From the NCBI GenBank assembly GCA_903953455.1, contig CAJBJW010000053.1, forward strand, positions 1 to 5,585: DNA of 5,585 bases, given 5' to 3'. The stretch is from an uncultured Pseudomonadota bacterium. Lineage in GTDB: Bacteria; Pseudomonadota; Gammaproteobacteria; Methylococcales; Methylomonadaceae. A program made the position numbers and the translations under genes. This document shows positions 1 to 5,585 of the stretch, in pieces (position 1 is the stretch's first letter; each line of letters begins with the position of its first letter). Under the pieces are notes generated by a model that saw only the letters and a list, made by a program, of their open reading frames with translations, did no database searches and had not been told where the DNA came from.

Positions 1-120
1 GCAGTCGAGCGCAGATTCACCGGTATACACGGATTTCCGCGCCTCCTGAATGAATAATTCGGTCATTTTATCCATACGCTCAATAATGGCGTCCGTGCCA
101 CCTGCCCATGCTGCTGACAT
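1..120 (-). CDS. DksA/TraR-family C4 zinc-finger protein, YbiI-like (N-terminal part, cut by window edge)
   Basis: The reading frame starts at the ATG on bases 118-120 and runs off the left edge after 40 codons. It begins MSAAWAGGTDAIIERM and ends in a GESALDC segment. This matches my recollection of the start of E. coli YbiI (MASGWANDD, then a helix, then GESLDEC, entering the Cys4 zinc finger). The last visible residue, Cys40, would be the first zinc ligand, and the rest of the finger lies outside the window. YbiI-type proteins are short (about 90 residues) relatives of DksA that lack its long coiled coil; their role is not established. A good ribosome binding site lies upstream and the FAD dehydrogenase gene ends 17 bases before the start, so the two are probably co-transcribed. 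The family call is fairly sure, but function is only inferred and the zinc ligands cannot be verified here. Confidence 0.8.
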   Translation of the reverse strand, partial: MSAAWAGGTDAIIERMDKMTELFIQEARKSVYTGESALDC

Positions 121-128
121 TTGCGTTT

Positions 129-134
129 CTCCTT
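129..134 (-). promoter_or_regulatory. Ribosome binding site of the YbiI-like gene
   Basis: On the minus strand this reads AAGGAG, a near-perfect Shine-Dalgarno sequence, 8 bases before the ATG at 118-120. It begins 3 bases after the TAA stop (138-140) of the FAD dehydrogenase gene, so ribosomes ending on that gene sit on this site. This suggests translational coupling, and it fixes the start codon of the zinc-finger gene. Confidence 0.8.
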
Positions 135-137
135 AGG

Positions 138-1739
138 TTATTCTTGCATGGCTCGCGCCACCGCTTCGGCGACTTTAATGCCGTCAATGGCGGCGGATAA
201 AATACCGCCAGCATATCCCGCCCCTTCACCAGCAGGATAGAGTCCCACTGTGTTTAAGCTTTGGAACTTTTCATTGCGTTTGATGCGAATAGGTGATGAT
301 GTGCGTGTTTCAACGCCGGTTAAAAGGGCATCGTGCATCGCAAACCCTTTAATGTTTTTATCAAAGGCGGGCAAGGCTTCAGTAATGGCGTCAATGGCGT
401 AATCGGGTAGGGCGCTGCGTAAACTCCCGAGTTTCACCGATGGGGTATAAGAGGGCTGCACAATGCCAAAAGCGGTCGATGGGCGATCGGCGAGAAAATC
501 ACCTACGAGTTGCGCGGGCGCTGCGTAATCTTCCCCGCCCAGTAAAAAAGCTTGGCGCTCCCAGTGACGCTGTAAATCAACGCCCGCTAAAACGTGCTGC
601 GGATAATCCACTTCGGGCGAAATACCGACAACAATAGCACTGTTTGCGTTGCGTTCATTGCGTGAATATTGACTCATACCGTTGGTAACAACGTGACCTT
701 CTTCAGACGTTGCCGCAACCACCGTACCTCCAGGACACATACAAAAACTGTAAACCGACCGACCATTTTTGCAATGATGTACTAGTTTATAATCTGCTGC
801 ACCCAGTAATTTATGTCCCGCACTTTGACCAAAACGACATTGATCAATCATCGATTGTGGATGTTCGATACGAAACCCCATCGAAAAGGGCTTTGCTTCC
901 ATGTAGACGCCATTTTTTTGTAGCATTGAAAAGGTATCACGGGCGCTATGCCCAATGGCGAGTACAACGTGCGAGCTGTCGATAATTTCACCGCTGGTGA
1001 GTCTTACGCCTTGCACTTGACCCTTTTCAATTAAGATATCATCAACGCGTTGCTCAAAACGGATTTCACCGCCTAAGGATTCAATCGTCGCGCGCATAGC
1101 CTCAACCATCGACACTAAGCGAAATGTCCCAATATGTGGTTTACTTAAATGCAGAATTTCAGGTGGAGCACCAGCTTTGACGAATTCTTCAAGCACTTTA
1201 CGACCGTAATGATTGGGGTCTTTGATTTGTGTGTAGAGCTTGCCATCTGAGAACGTTCCCGCGCCACCTTCGCCAAATTGAACATTAGATTCGGCATTGA
1301 AGACACGTTTTCGCCAGAGTGCAAACGTGTCTTTTGTGCGTTCACGAACGGATTTGCCGCGCTCAAGCATAATGGGGTTAAACCCCATTTGAGCGAGAAT
1401 GAGCGTAGCAAGTAAGCCACAAGGCCCTGCACCAATGACGATAGGACGTGTTTTTTCTATCCCTTTTGAATGGGTCACTAATTGATATTGCGTATTAGGC
1501 GTTACGCTAATACGCGGATCATCGACAAGACTTGCAAGAATGTCAGCTTCATTTTTAACTTCAACATCAACGGTGTAGACCATGAAAATCGTATCGCGCT
1601 TACGTGCGTCGTGCCCTTGACGAAAAACTTGGAAGCGAATAAATTTATCTAAAGTGATGTTTAGCCGATAAAGAATCGTTGACTCTAAATCGGATGGTGT
1701 GTGGTTAAGTGGAAGCTTAATTTCAGTAATTCGTAGCAT
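138..1739 (-). CDS. FAD-dependent dehydrogenase, COG2509 type
   Basis: This is a complete 533-residue flavoprotein. The first ~90 residues are the family's N-terminal domain (MLRITEIKLPL, then a QGHDARKRD segment and a beta-rich VYTVDVEV stretch). A Rossmann dinucleotide-binding motif follows: GAGPCG at residues 103-108, with Glu126 in LERG placed to bind the adenosine ribose of FAD. FGEGGAGTFSDGKL (155-168), AIGHSARD (261-268), CPGGTVVAATSEEG (335-348), TRTSSPIRI (479-487) and the C-terminal GEGAGYAGGI (504-513) are typical of this family and fit an intact FAD site. Substrate and electron partner are unknown for the family; with no signal peptide or membrane segment it should be cytoplasmic. 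The start is firm: an in-frame TAA lies three codons upstream (1746-1748) and the N-terminus looks family-like, although no clear Shine-Dalgarno sequence precedes it. The gene is divergent from the receiver gene and probably co-transcribed with the downstream zinc-finger gene. Confidence 0.88.
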   Translation of the reverse strand: MLRITEIKLPLNHTPSDLESTILYRLNITLDKFIRFQVFRQGHDARKRDTIFMVYTVDVEVKNEADILASLVDDPRISVTPNTQYQLVTHSKGIEKTRPIVIGAGPCGLLATLILAQMGFNPIMLERGKSVRERTKDTFALWRKRVFNAESNVQFGEGGAGTFSDGKLYTQIKDPNHYGRKVLEEFVKAGAPPEILHLSKPHIGTFRLVSMVEAMRATIESLGGEIRFEQRVDDILIEKGQVQGVRLTSGEIIDSSHVVLAIGHSARDTFSMLQKNGVYMEAKPFSMGFRIEHPQSMIDQCRFGQSAGHKLLGAADYKLVHHCKNGRSVYSFCMCPGGTVVAATSEEGHVVTNGMSQYSRNERNANSAIVVGISPEVDYPQHVLAGVDLQRHWERQAFLLGGEDYAAPAQLVGDFLADRPSTAFGIVQPSYTPSVKLGSLRSALPDYAIDAITEALPAFDKNIKGFAMHDALLTGVETRTSSPIRIKRNEKFQSLNTVGLYPAGEGAGYAGGILSAAIDGIKVAEAVARAMQE

Positions 1740-1783
1740 GAATGTTTAGTAAGTTGATGTGGCAAGTGAAATAGGGATTGATG

Positions 1784-1805
1784 CGCAAAAAATCGCTTTT
1801 TTTCG
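1784..1805. repeat. A/T-tract imperfect inverted repeat in the divergent intergenic region
   Basis: On the plus strand, CGCAAAAAA (1784-1792), a TCGC centre and TTTTTTTCG (1797-1805) form an inverted repeat with one mismatch. It lies just upstream of the extended -10 element at 1810-1818, where an UP-like A-tract or an operator might sit, and about 45 bases upstream of the FAD gene start. I can see the symmetry; any regulatory role is inference. Confidence 0.35.
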
Positions 1806-1809
1806 TTAT

Positions 1810-1818
1810 TGTTATAAT
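1810..1818 (+). promoter_or_regulatory. Extended -10 promoter candidate for the receiver gene
   Basis: The sequence TGTTATAAT is a perfect extended -10 element (TG, one base, then consensus TATAAT at 1813-1818). No good -35 hexamer lies 16-18 bases upstream, which extended -10 promoters tolerate, and A/T tracts sit where the -35 region would be. Transcription would start near 1825 and give a leader of about 95 bases before the ATG at 1920. On the opposite strand the same bases contain TATTAT (1814-1819), which could serve the FAD gene, but its -35 match is poor. Confidence 0.5.
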
Positions 1819-1822
1819 ACGT

Positions 1823-1851
1823 TTGTCGGTTTGTTTTTGATATTGTAAAAT
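1823..1851 (+). promoter_or_regulatory. Second sigma-70-type promoter candidate for the receiver gene
   Basis: A -35-like TTGTCG (1823-1828) and a -10-like TAAAAT (1846-1851) are separated by exactly 17 bases, the optimal spacing. Each hexamer differs from consensus at a small number of positions. Transcription would begin near 1858, leaving a leader of about 60 bases. It lies just downstream of the extended -10 candidate, so the two may act in tandem, or only one may be real. Confidence 0.45.
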
Positions 1852-1883
1852 AGTTATCAAAGCAAGAGCACGCCGCTAATGAA

Positions 1884-1898
1884 TTTAATTGAATTAAA
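1884..1898. repeat. 15-base AT-rich palindrome in the receiver gene leader
   Basis: TTTAATT and AATTAAA form perfect 7-base arms around a central G at 1891. The palindrome overlaps an adjacent direct repeat, TAATGAATT (1877-1885) and TAATTGAATT (1886-1895). It lies downstream of both promoter candidates and about 10 bases before the Shine-Dalgarno sequence of the receiver gene. It could be an operator or a weak RNA hairpin. AT-rich palindromes of this size also arise by chance, so the role is unproven. Confidence 0.35.
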
Positions 1899-1919
1899 AG
1901 TAAGTCTTAGGAAAATAAA

Positions 1920-2318
1920 ATGGATATATCACCAGAACTATTGCAAAAAAAGATTCTTATTGTTGATGATGCTGCTTCAATGCGCACATTAACAAAGGCT
2001 ATTTTGCGTGAAGCCGGTTTTACCAATGTGTTTGACGTACCCGGAGGTCGTGAAGCATTGGCTAAAATGGCACAAATTAAAGTTAACATTGTTATTTGTG
2101 ATTGGAATATGCCTGGCATGAGCGGCATTGAGTTATTCCAAGCGGTTAAAAATGACCGAAAATTGGCTCTGCCTCCTTGGATTATGTTGACATCATCTTC
2201 TGAAGGCGAAAAAGTAAAAGAAGCCATTTCAGTGGGCATTACCTCGTATATCGTCAAACCATTTAAACCAGATAATTTAGTTGCACAAATTATCAATAAG
2301 CTCAAATCAGCTGGTTAA
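1920..2318 (+). CDS. Stand-alone CheY-like response regulator (receiver domain only)
   Basis: The 132-residue protein is one complete receiver domain with no output domain. All phosphorylation-site residues are present: the acidic pair Asp16-Asp17 (ILIVDDAASMR), the phosphoacceptor Asp61 in CDWNMPGMSGIEL, Thr91, the aromatic switch residue Tyr110 and Lys113 in VKPF. The DWNMP signature, the Tyr switch and the length resemble CheY, but the loop after Thr91 (SSSEGEK) differs from E. coli CheY, so binding to the flagellar switch cannot be assumed. It should be a cytoplasmic phosphoacceptor that signals by protein contact. The start is set by an in-frame TAG at 1908-1910 and an AGGA (1909-1912) spaced 7 bases from the ATG. 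It is the only plus-strand gene, with its own promoter candidates and a hairpin after its stop. No histidine kinase, chemotaxis or flagellar gene is visible, so the partner is unknown. Confidence 0.9.
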   Translation: MDISPELLQKKILIVDDAASMRTLTKAILREAGFTNVFDVPGGREALAKMAQIKVNIVICDWNMPGMSGIELFQAVKNDRKLALPPWIMLTSSSEGEKVKEAISVGITSYIVKPFKPDNLVAQIINKLKSAG

Positions 2319-2348
2319 TCAAAAAAACATACCCATCAAGTCAAACAA

Positions 2349-2373
2349 ATCACAGCAGTTTATCTGCTGTGAT
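2349..2373. terminator. Hairpin terminator between converging receiver gene and topA
   Basis: ATCACAGCAG (2349-2358) and CTGCTGTGAT (2364-2373) form a perfect 10-base-pair stem with a 5-base loop. It lies in the 69-base gap between the receiver stop (2316-2318) and the topA stop (2388-2390). On the minus strand the stem is followed by T-rich TTGTTTGA, and further on by seven T (2321-2327), so it fits best as the topA terminator. On the plus strand the following tract, GATGTTTAG, is weaker, but the hairpin may work in both directions. Confidence 0.75.
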
Positions 2374-2387
2374 GATGTTTAGTCTAA

Positions 2388-4679
2388 CTACTCCGCTTCA
2401 TCAACTTCCATGGCAACAGCGTAGTTGCATTCTTTTTGTGGACATACTTTCTCAACACCACGACGTTTACTTTCTTTTTGTGTGAGTACTGGCCAATGGC
2501 AAGAGGGGCAGGGTTCGTTTAGCGGTGCATTCCATAGTGCATAGTCACAACTTGGATAATTTTCACACGAATAAAACAATTTTCCATTACGTGATTTGCG
2601 TTTAAAAATTTGTCCCTTTTGGCATTTTGGACAAGAGACACCGGTGTCTTGAGGTTTTTCAAGTGGCTCAATATAACGGCAGGTTGGATAGGCGCTACAC
2701 CCAATGAACTTACCATAACGGCTATTTTTGTAAACCAGTTTTGACTGGCATTCAGGGCACGCGCGATCTTCAACGGTTTCCGGTTCTGCTTGCGGAGAAT
2801 CGGATAAATTACGTGTATAGGTGCACGTTGGATAATCGGTACAACCAATAAAACGGCCATTGCGCCCAAGACGAATGGAAAGTCCCTTGCCACATAAAGG
2901 GCAAGCTTCATCAATGGCTTCTTGCGTGACGTCTTTGCGCTGAACGGAACTTTCTTTCTCGTGTACCAATTCACCAAATGGCTCCCAGAAACTGCGCATG
3001 AGTGGAATCCACTCTTTTTCGCCGCGTGCAACAGCGTCCAGATCATCTTCTAAATTCGCCGTAAAGCTGTAGTCGACATATTTAGTGAAATGGTCAGTTA
3101 AAAATTTATTCACTATTCGACCGACATCTGTAGGATAAAAACGCTTGGTTTCAAGCGTGACATATTCACGATTTTGCAACGTTGAAATAATGGATGCATA
3201 CGTTGATGGGCGTCCAATCCCATGTTCTTCAAGTGATTTAACAAGGCTCGCTTCACCATAGCGTGGTGGTGGCTCAGTAAAATGTTGAGCAATAATCACA
3301 TCGTTTAAAATAACGCTGTCGCCTTCTTTGAGAGGCGGCAGGAAGCTCTCTTTGTCATCGCCTTCTTTTGAGTCATCTTTGCCTTCTAAATACACTGCCA
3401 TAAATCCGGGTATGGCAACGGATGAACCGGTGGCGCGAAAAATATGTTTACCCTCATTGCAACTCATATCAATGGCGACATTATTAAGCGTAGCGTGAAT
3501 CATCTGACATGCAATTGTGCGTTTCCAGATTAATTCGTAGAGCTTAAACTGCTCGGCACTGAGATAGGTTTGAATTTGAGAGGGAATGTAACGCGCAGAC
3601 GTTGGGCGAATCGCCTCATGCGCTTCTTGGGCATTTTTTGATTTTGTTTTGTATTCGGGTGGCGTTTTGGGAATATTTGATTCGCCGTAGATTTCGCCAA
3701 TTAACGCACGAATATCCGCTATAGCTTCAGCTGATAAATTCACCGAATCCGTACGCATATAGCTAATCAACCCCGCTGTTTCGCCACCAATATCAATCCC
3801 TTCATACAATTGCTGCGCTACCGCCATCGTTCTTTTCGTTGTAAAACCTAATTTTCTGGCGGCTTCTTGTTGAAGAGTTGAGGTGATAAAGGGGGGGGCA
3901 GGGTGACTTTTGCGTTGTTTCTTTTCGAGTTTGCTGACAATTAATGTACCTTGCGCCGCATCAAGTAATATTTTTTTAGTTTCCTGTGCGGTTTGCTCGT
4001 TGTCGATGGTGAATTGGCTGACTTTATTGCCATCAAGGTAGGTTAATTTGGCTTTAAAGGCTTGGTCATGCGCAAAAGTTGCGGCGTCAACAGACCAGTA
4101 TTCGCGGTTTTTAAATGCTTCAATTTCAAGTTCGCGCTCAACAATTAAGCGTAGAGCGGGACTTTGAACACGCCCTGCAGATAAGCCACGACGAATTTTT
4201 TTCCAAAGTAGGGGGGAGAGATTAAATCCTACTAAATAATCTAACGCGCGACGGGCTTGCTGTGCGTAGACTAAATTGAAATTGAGTTTAGCAGGCTCAG
4301 CAATAGCTTGCGTGACAGATTTTTTGGTAATTTCATGAAACGCAACGCGATGCACTTCTCTTTTTCCCACTAAATTCTTTTCATTGAGATATTCAAGTAA
4401 ATGCCATGAAATCGCTTCGCCTTCGCGATCTGGATCGGTCGCGAGATAGAGGGTGTCGGCTGATTTCAATGCTTTGGTGATGGCAAGTAGATGGCGTTGA
4501 TTGCGTTCTATAATTTCATATTTCATCGCAAAATCGTGTTGCGGATCGACAGCACCTTCTTTAGGGATTAAGTCCCGTACATGGCCATAAGAGGCAAGGA
4601 CATGAAAATCTTTGCCTAAATATTTTTCGATGGTTTTTGCTTTGGCTGGCGATTCAACAATGACGAGATTTTTGCTCAT
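2388..4679 (-). CDS. topA: DNA topoisomerase I (type IA)
   Basis: TopA relaxes negatively supercoiled DNA by cutting one strand through a 5'-phosphotyrosine link and passing the other strand. The 763-residue protein is complete. The N-terminal Toprim domain shows Glu9 in VIVESPAKAKTIEKYLG and the acidic triad Asp82, Asp84 and Glu86 in TDPDREGEA, which bind Mg2+. The catalytic Tyr307 lies in GLISYMRTDSV, with Arg309 beside it. HGIGRPSTYA (486-495) is another family motif. The C-terminus carries four Cys4 zinc ribbons: Cys593/596/613/619, 641/644/661/667, 683/686/705/711 and 724/727/746/751; E. coli TopA has three with intact cysteines. The start is bounded by an in-frame TAA directly before the ATG, with a modest GGA 8 bases upstream. 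The gene ends in TAG and follows smg after 45 bases, so it is probably the last gene of a dprA-smg-topA operon. An 8-base C tract (3891-3898, coding strand) encodes part of the Ala-Pro-Pro-Phe at 261-264. Confidence 0.97.
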   Translation of the reverse strand: MSKNLVIVESPAKAKTIEKYLGKDFHVLASYGHVRDLIPKEGAVDPQHDFAMKYEIIERNQRHLLAITKALKSADTLYLATDPDREGEAISWHLLEYLNEKNLVGKREVHRVAFHEITKKSVTQAIAEPAKLNFNLVYAQQARRALDYLVGFNLSPLLWKKIRRGLSAGRVQSPALRLIVERELEIEAFKNREYWSVDAATFAHDQAFKAKLTYLDGNKVSQFTIDNEQTAQETKKILLDAAQGTLIVSKLEKKQRKSHPAPPFITSTLQQEAARKLGFTTKRTMAVAQQLYEGIDIGGETAGLISYMRTDSVNLSAEAIADIRALIGEIYGESNIPKTPPEYKTKSKNAQEAHEAIRPTSARYIPSQIQTYLSAEQFKLYELIWKRTIACQMIHATLNNVAIDMSCNEGKHIFRATGSSVAIPGFMAVYLEGKDDSKEGDDKESFLPPLKEGDSVILNDVIIAQHFTEPPPRYGEASLVKSLEEHGIGRPSTYASIISTLQNREYVTLETKRFYPTDVGRIVNKFLTDHFTKYVDYSFTANLEDDLDAVARGEKEWIPLMRSFWEPFGELVHEKESSVQRKDVTQEAIDEACPLCGKGLSIRLGRNGRFIGCTDYPTCTYTRNLSDSPQAEPETVEDRACPECQSKLVYKNSRYGKFIGCSAYPTCRYIEPLEKPQDTGVSCPKCQKGQIFKRKSRNGKLFYSCENYPSCDYALWNAPLNEPCPSCHWPVLTQKESKRRGVEKVCPQKECNYAVAMEVDEAE

Positions 4680-4724
4680 TTATCCATTCCATTTGATACA
4701 AAAGACGGGCTTTTAAAAGGTATT

Positions 4725-5192
4725 TTAATGCACATACGTTGGCAGTAGATCGTAAATCATGTCTTCCATTCGCGCTAATGCCAACTCTTCATCAGGTTGA
4801 TTGAGCAGCACGATGAGAACAATCCATTTTAACTTATCAAGCGTTAAGCTTTCTTCGAGAGCAATGGCGCGGTCTAACACCAATTCACGATTAACTGAAT
4901 TGAGAATACCTGTGCGCTCTAAATGCATCAATAAATTTTGACATTCGACATCAAGACGCTCTTTTTCTTGCGCACTAAAAATGCGAAATGATGCCGCTGT
5001 CATGGGCTGAATATCATTAGGCTCAATACTCAATGATTCAAGCCATGAGAAAGCGCGATTCACTTCTTTATGCTCAAAACCCGCTTGAAGCAATTCCGTT
5101 TTCACGATATCACTATCAGGAAGCATTTCATTGTCATCATCCATATAATTTTCAAAAAGATACATCAGCACATCAAAAATATTTTCTTTCAT
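4725..5192 (-). CDS. smg: Smg family protein (DUF494)
   Basis: The 155-residue protein is close to the length of E. coli Smg (about 157) and shares its landmarks: FDVLMYLFE (6-14), AFSWLESL (47-54), RIFSAQEKERLD (70-81) and LKWIVLIVLLNQP (121-133). It is acidic and rich in helix, without a signal peptide; the hydrophobic WIVLIVLL stretch is short and matches the family's conserved core, not a membrane anchor. The molecular function of Smg is not established, to my knowledge. It recurs beside dprA in gammaproteobacteria, and here it lies 13 bases after dprA and 45 before topA, which suggests co-expression with DNA-handling genes. An in-frame TAA lies four codons upstream (5202-5204), so no earlier start is possible. 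The Shine-Dalgarno TAGGA (5196-5200) is only 3 bases from the ATG, unusually close, but the MKENIFDVLM start looks family-like. Confidence 0.93.
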   Translation of the reverse strand: MKENIFDVLMYLFENYMDDDNEMLPDSDIVKTELLQAGFEHKEVNRAFSWLESLSIEPNDIQPMTAASFRIFSAQEKERLDVECQNLLMHLERTGILNSVNRELVLDRAIALEESLTLDKLKWIVLIVLLNQPDEELALARMEDMIYDLLPTYVH

Positions 5193-5205
5193 AAATCCTA
5201 GTTAA

Positions 5206-5585
5206 TTATTTTACGCGGATATAGCAACCACCAGTGGTCGCCTCGATATGCCCCTGTAGCTCAAGCATGAGAAGTTGTACGGCAATACTTTCCACTGATT
5301 GCCCTGAACTTTCGACTAAATCGTCAATAGACGTTGGGCCAAACATGACTAGATTCAATAATGTTTGTTGCTCGAGGTCAAGTAATGATTGTTCTGGCTC
5401 GGAGCGTAAAAAGCTAATTCGTTGTTTATATTGACTTAATTCATCAATAATATCTTGTGGGGATTCGACAAGTTTTGCGCCTTCTTTTATCATTGCATTA
5501 CAGCCACGAGAAAGGGGGCTGTAAATAGACCCAGGTATTGCAAAAACCTCGCGGTTTTGCTCAATGGCAAGGCGTGCCGTGATAA
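5206..5585 (-). CDS. dprA: DNA-processing protein DprA/Smf (C-terminal part, cut by window edge)
   Basis: The frame is open from the right edge to the TAA at 5206-5208 and gives the last 125 residues. It opens with ITARLAIEQNREVFAIPGS and continues YSPLSRGCNAMIKEGAKLVE, the characteristic end of the DprA Rossmann-like domain that binds single-stranded DNA. An internal Met codon at 5491-5493 lies inside this conserved block, so it is not the start. After a linker, the last ~60 residues (LEQQTLLNLVMFGPTSIDDL to GGCYIRVK) fit the DprA winged-helix domain, which several families keep and some lack. In naturally transformable bacteria DprA protects incoming single-stranded DNA and loads RecA; many non-competent bacteria also keep it, so competence cannot be inferred. 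It is followed after 13 bases by smg on the same strand, which supports an operon. The N-terminal part and the start lie outside the window. Confidence 0.95.
   Translation of the reverse strand, partial: ITARLAIEQNREVFAIPGSIYSPLSRGCNAMIKEGAKLVESPQDIIDELSQYKQRISFLRSEPEQSLLDLEQQTLLNLVMFGPTSIDDLVESSGQSVESIAVQLLMLELQGHIEATTGGCYIRVK

Noticed and set aside
440..985. Two plus-strand open frames opposite the FAD dehydrogenase.
   Set aside because: They are antisense to conserved flavoprotein motifs, with arginine- and cysteine-rich chance composition and no start signals.
1879..1992. A 37-codon plus-strand frame (MNLIELKVSLRK...) starting in the receiver leader and overlapping its first codons out of frame; a possible leader peptide.
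   Set aside because: There is no convincing ribosome binding site, it overlaps a clear gene start, and its composition looks like the AT-rich leader read by chance.
1907..2305. Open frame of 132 codons on the minus strand, opposite the receiver gene.
   Set aside because: It is the antisense shadow of a well-supported CheY-like gene, resembles no family I know and has no upstream ribosome binding site.
2519..3046. Open frame of 175 codons inside topA in another frame.
   Set aside because: It lies wholly within the conserved zinc-ribbon and Toprim-linked coding region of topA on the same strand, and its sequence shows no domain.
4700..4714. Small inverted repeat AAAAG / CTTTT with a 5-base loop in the smg-topA gap, considered as a terminator or attenuator.
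   Set aside because: The stem has 5 base pairs, four of them A-T, with no T-run after it; it is too weak to support a function.
5491..5493. Internal Met codon as the start of a separate 95-residue gene at the right edge.
   Set aside because: The frame stays open upstream and encodes the conserved DprA block (REVFAIPGS...RGCNA), so this is internal to a longer dprA cut by the window.
1..5585. Search for a previously undescribed system, mobile element, CRISPR array, tRNA or phage remnant.
   Set aside because: Nearly all bases belong to recognised housekeeping-type genes; no repeat array, integrase, transposase or cloverleaf-like sequence was seen.

Overview
The window looks like a chromosomal housekeeping segment of a gammaproteobacterium with moderate-to-low GC (a little under half, judged by eye). 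The main evidence is the run dprA-smg-topA. Smg (DUF494) is known to me only from beta- and gammaproteobacteria, and the YbiI-type DksA/TraR zinc-finger protein at the left edge is also typical of these groups. I cannot name the genus.

Layout from left to right. Bases 1-120 (minus) hold the first 40 codons of a small YbiI-like zinc-finger protein. Bases 138-1739 (minus) hold a complete FAD-dependent dehydrogenase of the COG2509 type, whose stop codon lies just before the ribosome binding site of the zinc-finger gene. The 180-base gap at 1740-1919 is a divergent intergenic region, with two plausible promoters for the plus-strand gene, an AT-rich palindrome and an A/T-tract inverted repeat. Bases 1920-2318 (plus) hold a stand-alone CheY-like receiver protein, the only plus-strand gene. 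A strong hairpin at 2349-2373 separates it from the converging topA. Bases 2388-4679 (minus) hold topA (DNA topoisomerase I, with four C-terminal Cys4 zinc ribbons), 4725-5192 (minus) hold smg, and 5206-5585 (minus) hold the C-terminal part of dprA, cut by the window edge.

How they work together: dprA, smg and topA are closely spaced on one strand (gaps of 13 and 45 bases) and are probably co-transcribed, with transcription ending at the hairpin. DprA loads RecA on incoming single-stranded DNA, TopA relaxes negative supercoils, and Smg has no established function. The FAD dehydrogenase and the zinc-finger protein form a second probable operon reading out of the left edge. The receiver protein is a monocistronic orphan with no kinase in view.

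All five genes whose starts lie inside the window between 1739 and 5192 or at 120 have supportable start codons. For the FAD gene, the receiver, topA and smg an in-frame stop lies only a few codons upstream. I found no tRNA, rRNA, CRISPR, insertion sequence or phage remnant, and no convincing undescribed system. The observations offered are modest ones about regulation and gene context.
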